Source: Ramlibacter sp.
Lineage (GTDB): Bacteria > Pseudomonadota > Gammaproteobacteria > Burkholderiales > Burkholderiaceae_C
Reading direction: 5' to 3'
Assembly: GCF_028291745.1 (NCBI RefSeq)
Contig: NZ_JAQGNQ010000034.1
Coordinates: forward strand, 1 to 47,920
DNA length: 47,920 bases
A program made the translations under genes and the position numbers. Numbering within the stretch: the stretch's first letter is position 1; each line of letters begins with the position of its first letter. The notes under the pieces were generated by a model. The model was not told the DNA's origin. It saw only the letters and a list, made by a program, of their open reading frames with translations, and ran no database searches. This document shows, in pieces, positions 32,948 to 41,694 of this stretch.

Positions 32948-35524
32948 ATGACCGACAAGAGCGCACTTCAGAAATACCGCGACAAACGCAACTTCGACGC
33001 CACGCCGGAGCCGGCGGAAGGCGGCGAGGCGAACGAGGGCGACCGCAGCTTCGTGATCCAGAAGCACTGGGCCACGCGGCTGCACTACGACTTCCGGCTG
33101 GAGCTGGAAGGCACGATGAAAAGCTGGGCCGTGCCCAAGGGCCCCAGCTACGACCCCAACGACAAGCGCATGGCGATGCCCACCGAGGACCATCCCATCG
33201 CGTACAACCGGTTCGAAGGCACCATCCCCGCCGGCAACTACGGTGCGGGCAAGGTGATCATCTGGGACAAGGGCACGTGGATTCCGCTGGAAGACCCGCA
33301 CAAGGGCTTCCGCGATGGCAAGCTCAAATTCGAATTGCGCGGGCACAAGCTGCATGGCCACTGGGCGCTGGTGCGCATGAAGGGCCGCGGCAACGGCCGC
33401 GAGGATCCCTGGCTCCTGATCAAGGAGCGTGACGCGTTCGCGCGCCCTGCCAGCGAATACAGCCTGGTCGACGAGATGCCCGATTCGGTGCAGGCGCTGC
33501 AGGATCGTCCTGCGGCGGCCGCACCGGCCCAGGCACAGGCGATCGTTGCGGCTGCAACGACTCCCGCCGTCGGCCCGCCCGCCGGTGCGCGCCGCGCCGC
33601 CCTGCCCGCCACCCTGCAGCCCGAGCTTGCCGTGCTGGTCGACGAGGCCCCGGGCGACCCGCAGGACTGGATCTTCGAGATCAAGTTCGACGGCTACCGC
33701 ATGCTGGCGCGCGTCGAGGGCGGCGCGATCCAGCTGCTCACGCGCAACGGCAACGACTGGACGAGCCGCCTCCCCGGCTTGCTGAAAGCACTGCGCAGCA
33801 TGGACCTGCCCGACGGCTGGTATGACGGCGAGATCATCATGCCGGGCGTCGACGTGCCGGCGGATTTCCAGGCGCTGCAGGGCGCCTTCGACAGCCAGCG
33901 CACCGAGCAGATCGTCTACTACCTGTTCGACCTGCCCTATTGCGCCGGCCAGGACCTGCGCGACGTGCCGCTGGTGGAGCGGCGCGCCGTGCTGCAGCGC
34001 ATCGTCGAACGGCAGCCGCATGCCAATGTGCGCTTCAGCGCGGTGTTCGACGTCGCGCCGCAGGCGATGCTGGAATCGGCCTGCCGTCTCGGCCTCGAAG
34101 GCGTGATCGCCAAGCGGCGCGACTCGGCCTATGTATGCCGCCGTTCCAGCGACTGGATCAAGCTCAAATGCAAGCTGCGCCAGGAATTCGTGATCGGCGG
34201 CTGGACCGACCCGAAAGGCTCGCGCACCGGCATCGGCTCGTTGCTGCTGGGCGTGCACGAGGGCGACGGCACGCTGCGCTATGCCGGCAACGTCGGCACC
34301 GGCTTCAACGAGCAGGCGCTGCGCGAGTTGCGGCGGCAGCTCGATGCGCTGCCGGCGAGCAAGAAGCCCTTTGCGACCGGCACCGGCATTCCGCGCGACG
34401 CGCACTGGGTGCAGCCGCAACTGGTGTGCGAGGTCTCGTTCGGCGAATGGACGCGCGACGGCAAGGTCCGCCACTCGGTGTTCCACGGGCTGCGCAGCGA
34501 CAAGCCGGCCGATGCGGTGGGCCAGGAGCCGGTGCTGCATGAAGCACCGCCCGACCGCCCTGCCAGGGCCAAGCCGCGCAAGGCCGCGCCGCCGGCCGCC
34601 GCTCCGGTCGCACCTGCACCCCGGGCGGCCAGCACGCTGCCGCCCACGCTGCGCATCAGCAATCCCGAGCGCGTGATCGACCCGCAGAGCGGTATCAGCA
34701 AGATCGAGCTGGTGCGCTACTACGCACTGGTCGCGCCCGCGATGATGGTCCACCTCGAGGACCGGCCCATCGCGATGGTGCGGGCGCCCGACGGCGTCGA
34801 GGGCCAGTTATTCTTCCAGAAGCACCTGGACCGCTACAAGATGACCGGCGTGGTGCCCCTGGATCCCGCGATCTTTCCGGGGCATCCGCCCATGGTGAAG
34901 ATGGAAAGCGCCGACGGCCTGCTGTCGGCCGCGCAGATGAACGTGGTGGAGATTCACACCTGGAACGGGGTGGTCCGCACGATTGATCGTCCCGACCGCA
35001 TGACCTTCGACATCGACCCGGGCGAGGGAGTCACCTGGCCGCATATCCAGGAGGCCGCCACCCTGGTGCGCGCGCTGCTCGAGGAATTGCAGTTGCCGGT
35101 GTTCCTCAAGACCAGCGGCGGCAAGGGCCTGCACCTGGTGGTGCCGCTGAAGCCGGCGCTGGACTGGGACACGGTGAAGTCCTTCTCCCAGGCCGTGGTG
35201 CAGCACCTGTCGCGCATGCTGCCGGATCGCTTCGTCGCCAAGAGCGGCGGGAGCAATCGGGTCGGCCGCATCTTCATCGACTACCTGCGCAACGGCTACG
35301 GCGCGACGACCGCCTGCGCCTGGTCGGCGCGCGCGCGGCCTGGCCTGGGCATCTCGGTGCCGGTGCGCTGGGACGAACTGCCCGCGCTCAAGAGCGGCGC
35401 CCACTGGACGGTCGCCACGGTCCACAGCCGCCTCGACCAGGGCAATGCGCCGTGGGACGACTACGAGGCCAGTCGGGCGACGCTCGATGAGGCAATGAAG
35501 AAGCTGGGCTTCGAACCGCGCTGA
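32948..35524 (+). CDS. ligD: Multi-domain ATP-dependent DNA ligase D
   Basis: The bacterial non-homologous end-joining enzyme, 858 residues in phosphoesterase-ligase-polymerase order as in Pseudomonas. The phosphoesterase domain (about 15-165) has HWATRLHYDFRLEL and WAVPKGPS. The ligase domain has the AMP-accepting Lys246 in FEIKFDGYRMLAR and GVIAKRRDSAY. The polymerase domain (from about 570) carries metal acids Asp688 and Asp690 in FDIDPGEG and KTSGGKGLHLVVPL. Ala/Pro linkers join the domains. The start is the ATG at 32948, in the gap after the four-helix protein. LigD normally needs Ku, and no ku gene is in this window. Confidence 0.96.
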   Translation: MTDKSALQKYRDKRNFDATPEPAEGGEANEGDRSFVIQKHWATRLHYDFRLELEGTMKSWAVPKGPSYDPNDKRMAMPTEDHPIAYNRFEGTIPAGNYGAGKVIIWDKGTWIPLEDPHKGFRDGKLKFELRGHKLHGHWALVRMKGRGNGREDPWLLIKERDAFARPASEYSLVDEMPDSVQALQDRPAAAAPAQAQAIVAAATTPAVGPPAGARRAALPATLQPELAVLVDEAPGDPQDWIFEIKFDGYRMLARVEGGAIQLLTRNGNDWTSRLPGLLKALRSMDLPDGWYDGEIIMPGVDVPADFQALQGAFDSQRTEQIVYYLFDLPYCAGQDLRDVPLVERRAVLQRIVERQPHANVRFSAVFDVAPQAMLESACRLGLEGVIAKRRDSAYVCRRSSDWIKLKCKLRQEFVIGGWTDPKGSRTGIGSLLLGVHEGDGTLRYAGNVGTGFNEQALRELRRQLDALPASKKPFATGTGIPRDAHWVQPQLVCEVSFGEWTRDGKVRHSVFHGLRSDKPADAVGQEPVLHEAPPDRPARAKPRKAAPPAAAPVAPAPRAASTLPPTLRISNPERVIDPQSGISKIELVRYYALVAPAMMVHLEDRPIAMVRAPDGVEGQLFFQKHLDRYKMTGVVPLDPAIFPGHPPMVKMESADGLLSAAQMNVVEIHTWNGVVRTIDRPDRMTFDIDPGEGVTWPHIQEAATLVRALLEELQLPVFLKTSGGKGLHLVVPLKPALDWDTVKSFSQAVVQHLSRMLPDRFVAKSGGSNRVGRIFIDYLRNGYGATTACAWSARARPGLGISVPVRWDELPALKSGAHWTVATVHSRLDQGNAPWDDYEASRATLDEAMKKLGFEPR

Positions 35525-35527
35525 CGT

Positions 35528-36214
35528 TCAGGCCGCGGGCGGGCACCAGGGAAAGCGCAGGTGCACCGCCTGCCCCTCGCGGGAGATGCCCGCGCCCTCG
35601 CTGGCGGCAATCGCTTGCAGGTCGGCCCATTCGATCTTGCGGTAATTGGCTTCCGCGGTGAAGCCCTTGTCCGCATGCGTCGGCCGCAGCGTGATGGTGA
35701 TCGAGACCCCGTCGTCCTGCGCCTGCGCGGTGAGGACCAGGTCCGCCGGCCCGGGCCAGTGATCGGTGCAATGCACCAGCGCACCGGTCAGCAGGTTGCG
35801 CATCGCGCTGCGGCGCACCAGTCCTGCCAACGGCGTGGTCTCGTTGCGCAGCGCGTAGCCGCGAAAGCTCAGGCTGGTCGCCAGCAGCAGCGTGCATTCG
35901 CGCAGCGCCTCGGGCACCGGCGTGGTCGCCGCGTCGTCCTGCGCCAGCCAACCGACCACGTCGATGCACGACTGCAGCGCCGCCTTGGCGAAGCCGTTGA
36001 TCTTGCCGGCGCTGTCCTGCACGTTCGCCAGATCCGGCGTGGCCGCGCGCAGCCGGCGCTCCATCACCTCGTAGATCATCCCGATCGGCTGCAGGTTGAC
36101 CACCAGGTGATGGCGCATCGACGGCGCCAGCCGCCGCAGCAGCGCATAGCGTGCCGCCTCCGCGGCGGCCGAGGGAAAGGAGCCGCTGGCGACGGGAGAA
36201 TTCGGTGCCGGCAT
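35528..36214 (-). CDS. Degenerate histidine-kinase-like protein
   Basis: A 228-residue cytosolic protein. LAPSMRHHLVVNLQPIGMIYEVMERRLRA near residue 35 looks like the dimerisation helix of a sensor kinase with its phospho-accepting His. Later, RRSAMRNLLTGALVHCTDHW resembles the N box of an ATPase domain, and ITITLRPT the following strand. The G boxes for ATP binding are not visible, so it may be a phosphotransfer or pseudokinase-type protein. The assignment is by eye and tentative. ATG 36214 and GTG 36232 are both possible starts; neither has a good ribosome-binding site. Its stop is 3 bp from that of the convergent ligD. Confidence 0.6.
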   Translation of the reverse strand: MPAPNSPVASGSFPSAAAEAARYALLRRLAPSMRHHLVVNLQPIGMIYEVMERRLRAATPDLANVQDSAGKINGFAKAALQSCIDVVGWLAQDDAATTPVPEALRECTLLLATSLSFRGYALRNETTPLAGLVRRSAMRNLLTGALVHCTDHWPGPADLVLTAQAQDDGVSITITLRPTHADKGFTAEANYRKIEWADLQAIAASEGAGISREGQAVHLRFPWCPPAA

Positions 36215-36275
36215 CGGCCCAGCGTATTTCACCGCCGCCGGGCTGTCAAACGCGGGCGTAGGGCCGGTTCAGGCC

Positions 36276-36617
36276 CTAATGGGCGGTGATGCGCGCGCGC
36301 TCCGCGGCCTCGCGGCGTACCTGCTCCTGCGACTTCAGGAAGTCCTGGTAGTCGTCCTGCTGCAGGCGCCCGTCGGCACCGAAGCGGCAGCGGGCGTAGT
36401 AGGTGCTGGTAAGCAGGTAGGCCGTGAAGCGCACCTCGGTCACGTAATAAGCGTCCAGCCCCTCGCCGTACCTGTTGGTGTGCACGCGCGCCAGCCCGGT
36501 CTGCGGGTTCAGGCGCAGCGGCTTCACCCGCTCGTAGCAGGCGGTGGCCATCTCGGCTTCGGTCAGCGCGAAGGCCGGCAAGCTGCAAGCGAGCAATGCA
36601 GCCAGGCCCCATCGCAT
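36276..36617 (-). CDS. Small secreted protein of unknown function
   Basis: A 113-residue protein with a likely signal peptide (MRWGLAALLACSLPAFALTEAE, cleavage near residue 18). The mature part has two cysteines (ACYERV and YYARCRFG) that could pair, and an amphipathic Glu/Arg-rich C-terminal helix (SQEQVRREAAERAR). No family is recognised. The start at 36617 has GGAAG about 12 bases upstream; an ATG at 36653 would add 12 charged residues to the n-region. The strand and position suggest no partner: 61 bp separate it from the kinase-like gene downstream. Confidence 0.65.
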   Translation of the reverse strand: MRWGLAALLACSLPAFALTEAEMATACYERVKPLRLNPQTGLARVHTNRYGEGLDAYYVTEVRFTAYLLTSTYYARCRFGADGRLQQDDYQDFLKSQEQVRREAAERARITAH

Positions 36618-36945
36618 TCCATTCTTCTTCCGCACGAAGTGCCCTTCTTGCATTGCCCTGGACGGAACCGGCCCGTGGACCGGCTGCGCAGGAGTGGCAA
36701 AGTACATCAGCCGGTCCCCGCCGGGTGTCCGCACAAACACGATTGCCCTCGCGGCGGCGAACACGTAGGTGCTAAAGCAGAAATTCTGCGCGAAGATGCG
36801 CGATCGGCAGCCGCAGACGGCTTCGTCTACGGGGTTTCCCTTGGATCGTGGCCATCCGGGCCCTGCGCGTCCCCGGCGCGACTGACGCTGCCTGCGCGCC
36901 TGCCTACATTCGATGGCTTTGCCTGGTGCCGCCCAACCCCGCTTC

Positions 36946-37806
36946 ATGGAACTCTTCCTTCAGCAAGTGCTCAACGGGCTGACGCTCGGCGGGATCTACA
37001 GCCTGGTCGCGCTCGGGCTCACGCTGGTCTACGGCATCCTGCAGGTGCCGAACTTCGCGCATGGTGCCTTTTACATGGCGGGCGCCTTCGTGTCTTTCCA
37101 CCTGATGGCGGAGTGGGGCCTCAACTACTGGCTGGCGATGCTGGGCTCGGCGGCGTGCGTGGCCGCCCTCGCCACGCTGGCGGAGCGGCTGGTGTTCCAT
37201 CCCTTGCGCCACAGCAGCGGCCTGCATCCCATGATCGCGGCGATCGGCCTGCTGCTGTTCCTGGAAGCGAGCGCGCAGGCGATCTGGGGCGCCGACTTCC
37301 AGCGCATGACGACGCCCTACACCGGCATCCTCGAGTTCGGTGGCGTGACGGCGCCGGTGCAGCGCCTGCTGATCGTGGGCGCCGCGTTCGGACTGATGGT
37401 GGTGCTGCACCTGTTCCTCACGCGCACCGTGACGGGCTCGACCATCATCGCGATGGCGCAGAACCGCGAGGGCGCTTCGCTGGTGGGCATCGATGCCAAC
37501 AAGGTGTCGATGCTCACGTTCGCCATCTCGGGCGTGCTGGCCGCGGTGGCCGCCACGCTCTATGCGCCGATCAACCTGGTGTATCCCGCCATGGGCGACC
37601 TGGTGATCACCAAGGCTTTCGTGATCATCATCCTGGGCGGGATGGGCAGCGTGCCGGGCGCCATCGTCGGCGGCCTGATCATCGGCTTTGCCGAGAGCTT
37701 CGGCGCCTTCTATCTTTCGACCGACTACAAGGACATCATCGCCTTCGCGCTGCTGGTGGGCATCCTGTCGCTGCGGCCGCAGGGGCTGTTCAAGGGGGCG
37801 CACTGA
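36946..37806 (+). CDS. livH: Branched-chain amino acid ABC transporter permease LivH
   Basis: One of the two permease subunits of a type I amino acid or amide importer of the Liv class, 286 residues with about eight membrane helices. The N-terminus FLQQVLNGLTLGGIYSLVALGLTLVYGIL is the family signature. The coupling region is in AMAQNREGASLVGIDANKVSMLTFAISG. The ATG at 36946 was chosen over 36913 because it fits family length. First gene of livHMGF-livK; the 328 bp before it, up to the divergent small secreted gene, contain two small palindromes but no clear promoter. Confidence 0.95.
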   Translation: MELFLQQVLNGLTLGGIYSLVALGLTLVYGILQVPNFAHGAFYMAGAFVSFHLMAEWGLNYWLAMLGSAACVAALATLAERLVFHPLRHSSGLHPMIAAIGLLLFLEASAQAIWGADFQRMTTPYTGILEFGGVTAPVQRLLIVGAAFGLMVVLHLFLTRTVTGSTIIAMAQNREGASLVGIDANKVSMLTFAISGVLAAVAATLYAPINLVYPAMGDLVITKAFVIIILGGMGSVPGAIVGGLIIGFAESFGAFYLSTDYKDIIAFALLVGILSLRPQGLFKGAH

Positions 37807-38816
37807 TGCGGTATCTCACCGGCAAGCCGGGCTGGCTGCTGCTGTTCGTGCTCGGCCTCGCCTTTCCCTTCCTGGCGAAGAACGACTATCACCTGACGGT
37901 GATGTCCACCGCCTACATCTTCGCGCTGGCCACGATCGGGCTGAACCTGATCACCGGCTACACGGGCCAGTTCAACCTGGCGCACAGCGGCTTCATGGCG
38001 GTGGGTGCGTACACGGTGGGCATCCTCACGGTGGACCATCACGTGCCCTTCTGGATCGCCTTCGCGCTTTCGGGCGTGGTGGCGACGGCCCTTGGCTTCT
38101 TCGTCGGGCTGGTGTCGCTGCGCCTGAAGGGCCACTACTTCTCGATCTTCACGCTGTGCGTGGGCTACATCATGTACCTGGTGATCGAGAAGTGGGAAAG
38201 CCTCACGCACGGCACCGTCGGCATCATCGGCATCCCCGCGCCGGCAGCGATCGGCCCGCTCTCCTTCGACTCGCCGCGCGCCCTGTATTACCTGGTGTTC
38301 TTCTTTCTCGCGCTCGGAATGTTCGTGATGCACCGCATCGTCAACTCGCTGCTGGGACGCACCTTCGTCGCGATCCGCAACGGCGAGGCGCTGGCCGAGG
38401 CCCTGGGCATCCCGCTGATGCGCAACAAGCTGCTGGCCTTCATGCTCTCGGTGTTCTACGCCGGGCTGGCGGGCGGCCTCTATGCCGGCTTCGTGCGCTT
38501 CCTCGGCCCGGGGCTGGCCAGCGTGGACCACAGCTTCGACATGACCATGTACATGCTGGTGGGCGGACTGGGCACGCTGCTCGGGCCGCTGCTCGGCGCC
38601 GTCGCCGTGCCCTGGCTCACGCAGTACCTGCAGTTCCTGCAGGAGTACCGCTTCATCGTCTTCGGGCCGATCCTGATCGCGCTCGTGATCTTCGTGCCGC
38701 ACGGCATCGTCGGCAGCTGGCTGGGGTGGCGCGCACGCCGTCATGCCGCCGCGCCGCCCGCGCAGCCCACGCCGGAGCCCGCGGGCGCTGCGGCACCGGG
38801 AGCCAGCCGTGCTTGA
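37806..38816 (+). CDS. livM: Branched-chain amino acid ABC transporter permease LivM
   Basis: The second permease of the Liv importer, 336 residues. The block ALATIGLNLITGYTGQFNLAHSGFMAVGAYT (about 40-70) is the family signature, and VAIRNGEALAEALGIPLMRNKLLAFMLSVFYAGLAGGLY is the coupling loop and following helix. The last 30 residues are a cytoplasmic tail rich in Ala, Pro and Arg. The start overlaps the livH stop by one base (TGATG), and the 3' end overlaps livG by 8 bp. Confidence 0.95.
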   Translation: MRYLTGKPGWLLLFVLGLAFPFLAKNDYHLTVMSTAYIFALATIGLNLITGYTGQFNLAHSGFMAVGAYTVGILTVDHHVPFWIAFALSGVVATALGFFVGLVSLRLKGHYFSIFTLCVGYIMYLVIEKWESLTHGTVGIIGIPAPAAIGPLSFDSPRALYYLVFFFLALGMFVMHRIVNSLLGRTFVAIRNGEALAEALGIPLMRNKLLAFMLSVFYAGLAGGLYAGFVRFLGPGLASVDHSFDMTMYMLVGGLGTLLGPLLGAVAVPWLTQYLQFLQEYRFIVFGPILIALVIFVPHGIVGSWLGWRARRHAAAPPAQPTPEPAGAAAPGASRA

Positions 38817-39573
38817 GATCCGCGACGTCAGCAAACGCTTTGGCGGCCTGGCCGCCGTCAACGCGGTCACCACCACCATAGAGCGGGGCAAGGTCAACGC
38901 CATCATCGGCCCCAACGGCGCCGGAAAAACCACCTTCTTCAACCTGGTGGGCGGCACGATCGCGCCGAGCTCGGGCCAGATCGTCTACGACGGCCGGGAG
39001 ATCACCGGCTTGCGAGCCGACCAGGTCGCGGCCCTGGGCATCTCGCGCACCTTCCAGGCGACCACCCTGTTCGACATGGCGACGGTGCTGGACAACCTGA
39101 TCGTGGGCCACCGGCTGCGCACGCGCTCGGGCCTGGTGGACGTGTTGTTCAACTCCAGTCGCCTGCGCGCAGAGGAACGCACCTGCCGCGAGAAGGCCCG
39201 CGAAGCGCTGGACTTCGTCGGCCTCTCGCCGGTGGCGCATCGGCTGGCCGGCGACATCTCGCAGGAGGAGCGCAAGCGCGTCGCCTTGGCGCTGGCGCTG
39301 GCGACCGACCCGAAGCTGGTGCTGCTCGACGAACCCGCGGGCGGCGTCAATCCGGAAGAGACCGTGGGCCTGGCCGACCTCATTCGCAAGTTCGTGCGCC
39401 ACGGCATCACGGTGTGCCTGATCGAGCACAAGATGAACATGATCATGAGCCTGGCCGACAAGATCATGGTGCTCAATTACGGCGAGAAGATCGCCGAGGG
39501 CACGCCGGCGGAAATCCGCCGCGACCCGGCGGTGATCGACGCCTATCTTGGGAGCGAGCATGCTGACGTTTGA
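38809..39573 (+). CDS. livG: Branched-chain amino acid ABC transporter ATPase LivG
   Basis: A 254-residue ATP-binding subunit. Walker A is GPNGAGKT near residue 35 and Walker [15 protein letters not shown]. The ABC signature is unusual: [15 protein letters not shown] where LivG proteins mostly read L-x-Y/F-G-x-Q-R; only the Ser is kept. The long insert of LivG after Walker A ([16 protein letters not shown]) is present. The GTG at 38809 is the start, since [13 protein letters not shown] is the expected N-terminus; it lies inside the end of livM. It ends 14 bp inside livF. Confidence 0.93.
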   Translation: MLEIRDVSKRFGGLAAVNAVTTTIERGKVNAIIGPNGAGKTTFFNLVGGTIAPSSGQIVYDGREITGLRADQVAALGISRTFQATTLFDMATVLDNLIVGHRLRTRSGLVDVLFNSSRLRAEERTCREKAREALDFVGLSPVAHRLAGDISQEERKRVALALALATDPKLVLLDEPAGGVNPEETVGLADLIRKFVRHGITVCLIEHKMNMIMSLADKIMVLNYGEKIAEGTPAEIRRDPAVIDAYLGSEHADV

Positions 39574-40267
39574 GAACGTCTCGCAGCACTACGGCAGCTT
39601 TCGCGCCCTGGACGGCATCAGCCTGCAGGCCAGGGAGGGCGAACTGGTCGTGCTGCTCGGGGCCAACGGCGCGGGCAAGAGCACGATCTTTCTCACCGCC
39701 AGCGGACTGCGCAAGGCCACCGGCGGCTCCATTCGCTTTCGCAACCAGGAGCTGGTGGGCATGAAGCCCTCGGACGTGGTGCAGCGCGGGGTCGTGCTGT
39801 GCCCCGAAGGGCGCAAGCTCTTTGCGCAGATGACGGTGCTCAAGAACCTGATGCTCGGCGCCTACGTGCATCGCCGCGATCGCGCGGGCAACCAGAAGAA
39901 GCTGCAGGAAGTCTTCGAACTGTTCCCCATCCTGCACGAGCGGCGCGAGCAGACCGCCGGCGCGCTCTCGGGCGGACAGCAGCAGATGGTGGCCATCGGC
40001 CGCGCGCTCATGGGACGGCCGCAGGCGCTGTTGCTCGACGAGCCCTCGCTGGGCCTGGCGCCCCTGGTGGTCAAGCAGATGTTCGACGTCATCCAGCGCA
40101 TCAACAAGAGCGGCACCACGGTGCTGCTGGCCGAACAGAACGCCTATGCCGCCCTGAAGATCGCCGGCCGCGCCTACGTCATCGAGGGCGGTCGCATCGT
40201 GCTGGAAGGCGACCGCGACAGCCTTCTGGGCAACGAGAAGGTCCGCAAGGCCTACATCGGTGCCTGA
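39560..40267 (+). CDS. livF: Branched-chain amino acid ABC transporter ATPase LivF
   Basis: The second ATPase of the importer, 235 residues. Walker A is GANGAGKS, the signature is [15 protein letters not shown] (canonical, unlike LivG) and Walker B is [13 protein letters not shown]. The switch histidine, normally found in LVEQN at this place, is in [13 protein letters not shown] (the LivF form). The ATG at 39560, with GGAG 6 bases upstream, gives a usual LivF N-terminus and overlaps livG by 14 bp. Confidence 0.95.
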   Translation: MLTFENVSQHYGSFRALDGISLQAREGELVVLLGANGAGKSTIFLTASGLRKATGGSIRFRNQELVGMKPSDVVQRGVVLCPEGRKLFAQMTVLKNLMLGAYVHRRDRAGNQKKLQEVFELFPILHERREQTAGALSGGQQQMVAIGRALMGRPQALLLDEPSLGLAPLVVKQMFDVIQRINKSGTTVLLAEQNAYAALKIAGRAYVIEGGRIVLEGDRDSLLGNEKVRKAYIGA

Positions 40268-40298
40268 GCTTTTTTACCAGCAGTCCAAGGAGACAACC

Positions 40299-41462
40299 AT
40301 GGCTTTCCCCTCGCAACTCAAACGCATCGCCGGCGCGGCCGCACTGGCATTCGCCGCGAGCGCACCCGCGTTCGCCCAGGAAGTGGTGAAGATCGGCTAC
40401 TCGGGCCCGCTTTCGGGCGGCGCCGCCCTGTACGGCAAGAACGTGCTCGATGGCATGCAGATGGCCGTCAACGAGATCAACGCCGAAGGGCTTGAGGTCG
40501 CGGGCAAGAAGGTCAAGCTGGAGATCGTCGCCCTCGACGACAAGTACAACCCGAGCGAGACGGCGATCAACGCGCAGCGCCTGGTGCAGGAGTACAAGAC
40601 GCCGGCGATCCTGGTGCCGCATTCGGGCGGCAGCTTCGCCCTGCAGACCAACAACGAGGCGCAGAAATACCTGCTGCTGTCGTACACCAGCGTGCCGCAG
40701 GTGACCGCGCGCGGCAACAAGCTGACGCTGCGCATCCCGCCGGAGTTCACGGCCTACGTGCAGCCCTTCATCAAGTACTCGATGGGCAAGTTCGGCAAGA
40801 ACCTGGCCATCGCCAACGGCGACCACGACTATGCAAAGGCATGGACGGCGATCTTCAAGCCGGCCTGGGAAGCGGCGGGGGGCAAGGTCGTCGCCGAGAA
40901 CCCGATGTCCTATAACAAGTCCGCCGACTTCTACAGCGGCGTGAGCAAGGTGCTGGCCGCCAAGCCCGACGTGCTGTTCATCGGCGGCGCGTCCGAGCCG
41001 ACCGGTCTGGTTGCCAAGCAGGCGCGCGAACTGGGCTTCAAGGGCGGCTTCGTGATCCTCGACCAGGCCAAGATGGACGAGATGGCCAAAGTGGTGGGCG
41101 GCTATGCGCCGCTGGAAGGCTCGATCGGCGTGCTGCCGCTGATGGACGATCCCGCGCCGGATTCCAAGGCCTTCGTGCAGCGCTTCCAGAAGATCTACCC
41201 GGGCCGCATTCCCAGCTCGGAAGTCTCGCTGAACTACACGGCGATCCACGCCACGGCCCTGGCGATGAAGCTGGCCGGCAGCGTGACCGATGCGGCCGCC
41301 ATCCGCGTCAACCTCGACAAGGCGATGAAGCAGCTGCCCCCGGCTCACAACCCGAACGGCATGAACGGCGTGGACGCGCGCGGCGGCTCGCTGGCGGACA
41401 CGCAGGTCGGCGTGGTGGAGGGGGGCAAGGTGAAGGAGCGGGCGCTGAAAGACTTCAGGTAA
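40299..41462 (+). CDS. livK: Branched-chain amino acid/amide ABC transporter substrate-binding protein
   Basis: The periplasmic binding protein of the Liv system, 387 residues. The signal peptide (MAFPSQLKRIAGAAALAFAA..., cleavage after residue 26) is followed by VVKIGYSGPLSGGAALYGKNVLDGMQMAVNEIN, the type 1 periplasmic-binding signature. The canonical operon order would allow leucine, but these proteins also bind amides, urea or aromatic acids; the ligand cannot be told. AAGGAG stands 6 bases before the ATG. It is 31 bp after livF and the last gene of the unit. Confidence 0.9.
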   Translation: MAFPSQLKRIAGAAALAFAASAPAFAQEVVKIGYSGPLSGGAALYGKNVLDGMQMAVNEINAEGLEVAGKKVKLEIVALDDKYNPSETAINAQRLVQEYKTPAILVPHSGGSFALQTNNEAQKYLLLSYTSVPQVTARGNKLTLRIPPEFTAYVQPFIKYSMGKFGKNLAIANGDHDYAKAWTAIFKPAWEAAGGKVVAENPMSYNKSADFYSGVSKVLAAKPDVLFIGGASEPTGLVAKQARELGFKGGFVILDQAKMDEMAKVVGGYAPLEGSIGVLPLMDDPAPDSKAFVQRFQKIYPGRIPSSEVSLNYTAIHATALAMKLAGSVTDAAAIRVNLDKAMKQLPPAHNPNGMNGVDARGGSLADTQVGVVEGGKVKERALKDFR

Positions 41463-41475
41463 TCCCGATATGGAT

Positions 41476-41553
41476 GTCATCCCGGGCTTGACCCGGGATC
41501 CACGCAGCGCCTGTGCACGCCGTCGTGGGTTGCGGGGTCAAGCCCGCAATGAC
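41476..41553. repeat. Bipartite palindromic repeat, copy 2
   Basis: Begins GTCATCCCGGGCTTGACC and ends GGGTCAAGCCCGCAATGAC, with about 40 bases between. The reverse complement shares both blocks, in order, with 30238-30291, but the spacer is 23 bases longer here. The left block is itself a hairpin (CCCGGG around CTTGA). It lies 14 bp beyond the livK stop and could also end that transcript. Elements of this kind are widespread in proteobacteria. Confidence 0.75.
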
Positions 41554-41694
41554 ACCCAGTTCCATGCCCGGCCGGAGCTCCCGCGGCAGCTGGACCGAGT
41601 GCAGATTTGCTTACCTCCGGTTGCACTGCCGCCCGACGGCGCCTTTGCAGGCTAAGCTCCTGCGCCTCGACAAGACGAACCGAGGAGCCCCCCT

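Noticed and set aside
31770..36914. Shared 13-mer CCTACATTCGATG near 31771 and 36903
   Set aside because: Two copies of a 13-mer are expected by chance in a window this size; no shared promoter boxes or spacing were found around them.
41470..41655. Small plus-strand frame between livK and the cytochrome gene
   Set aside because: It lies mostly in the palindromic repeat and has no ribosome-binding site.
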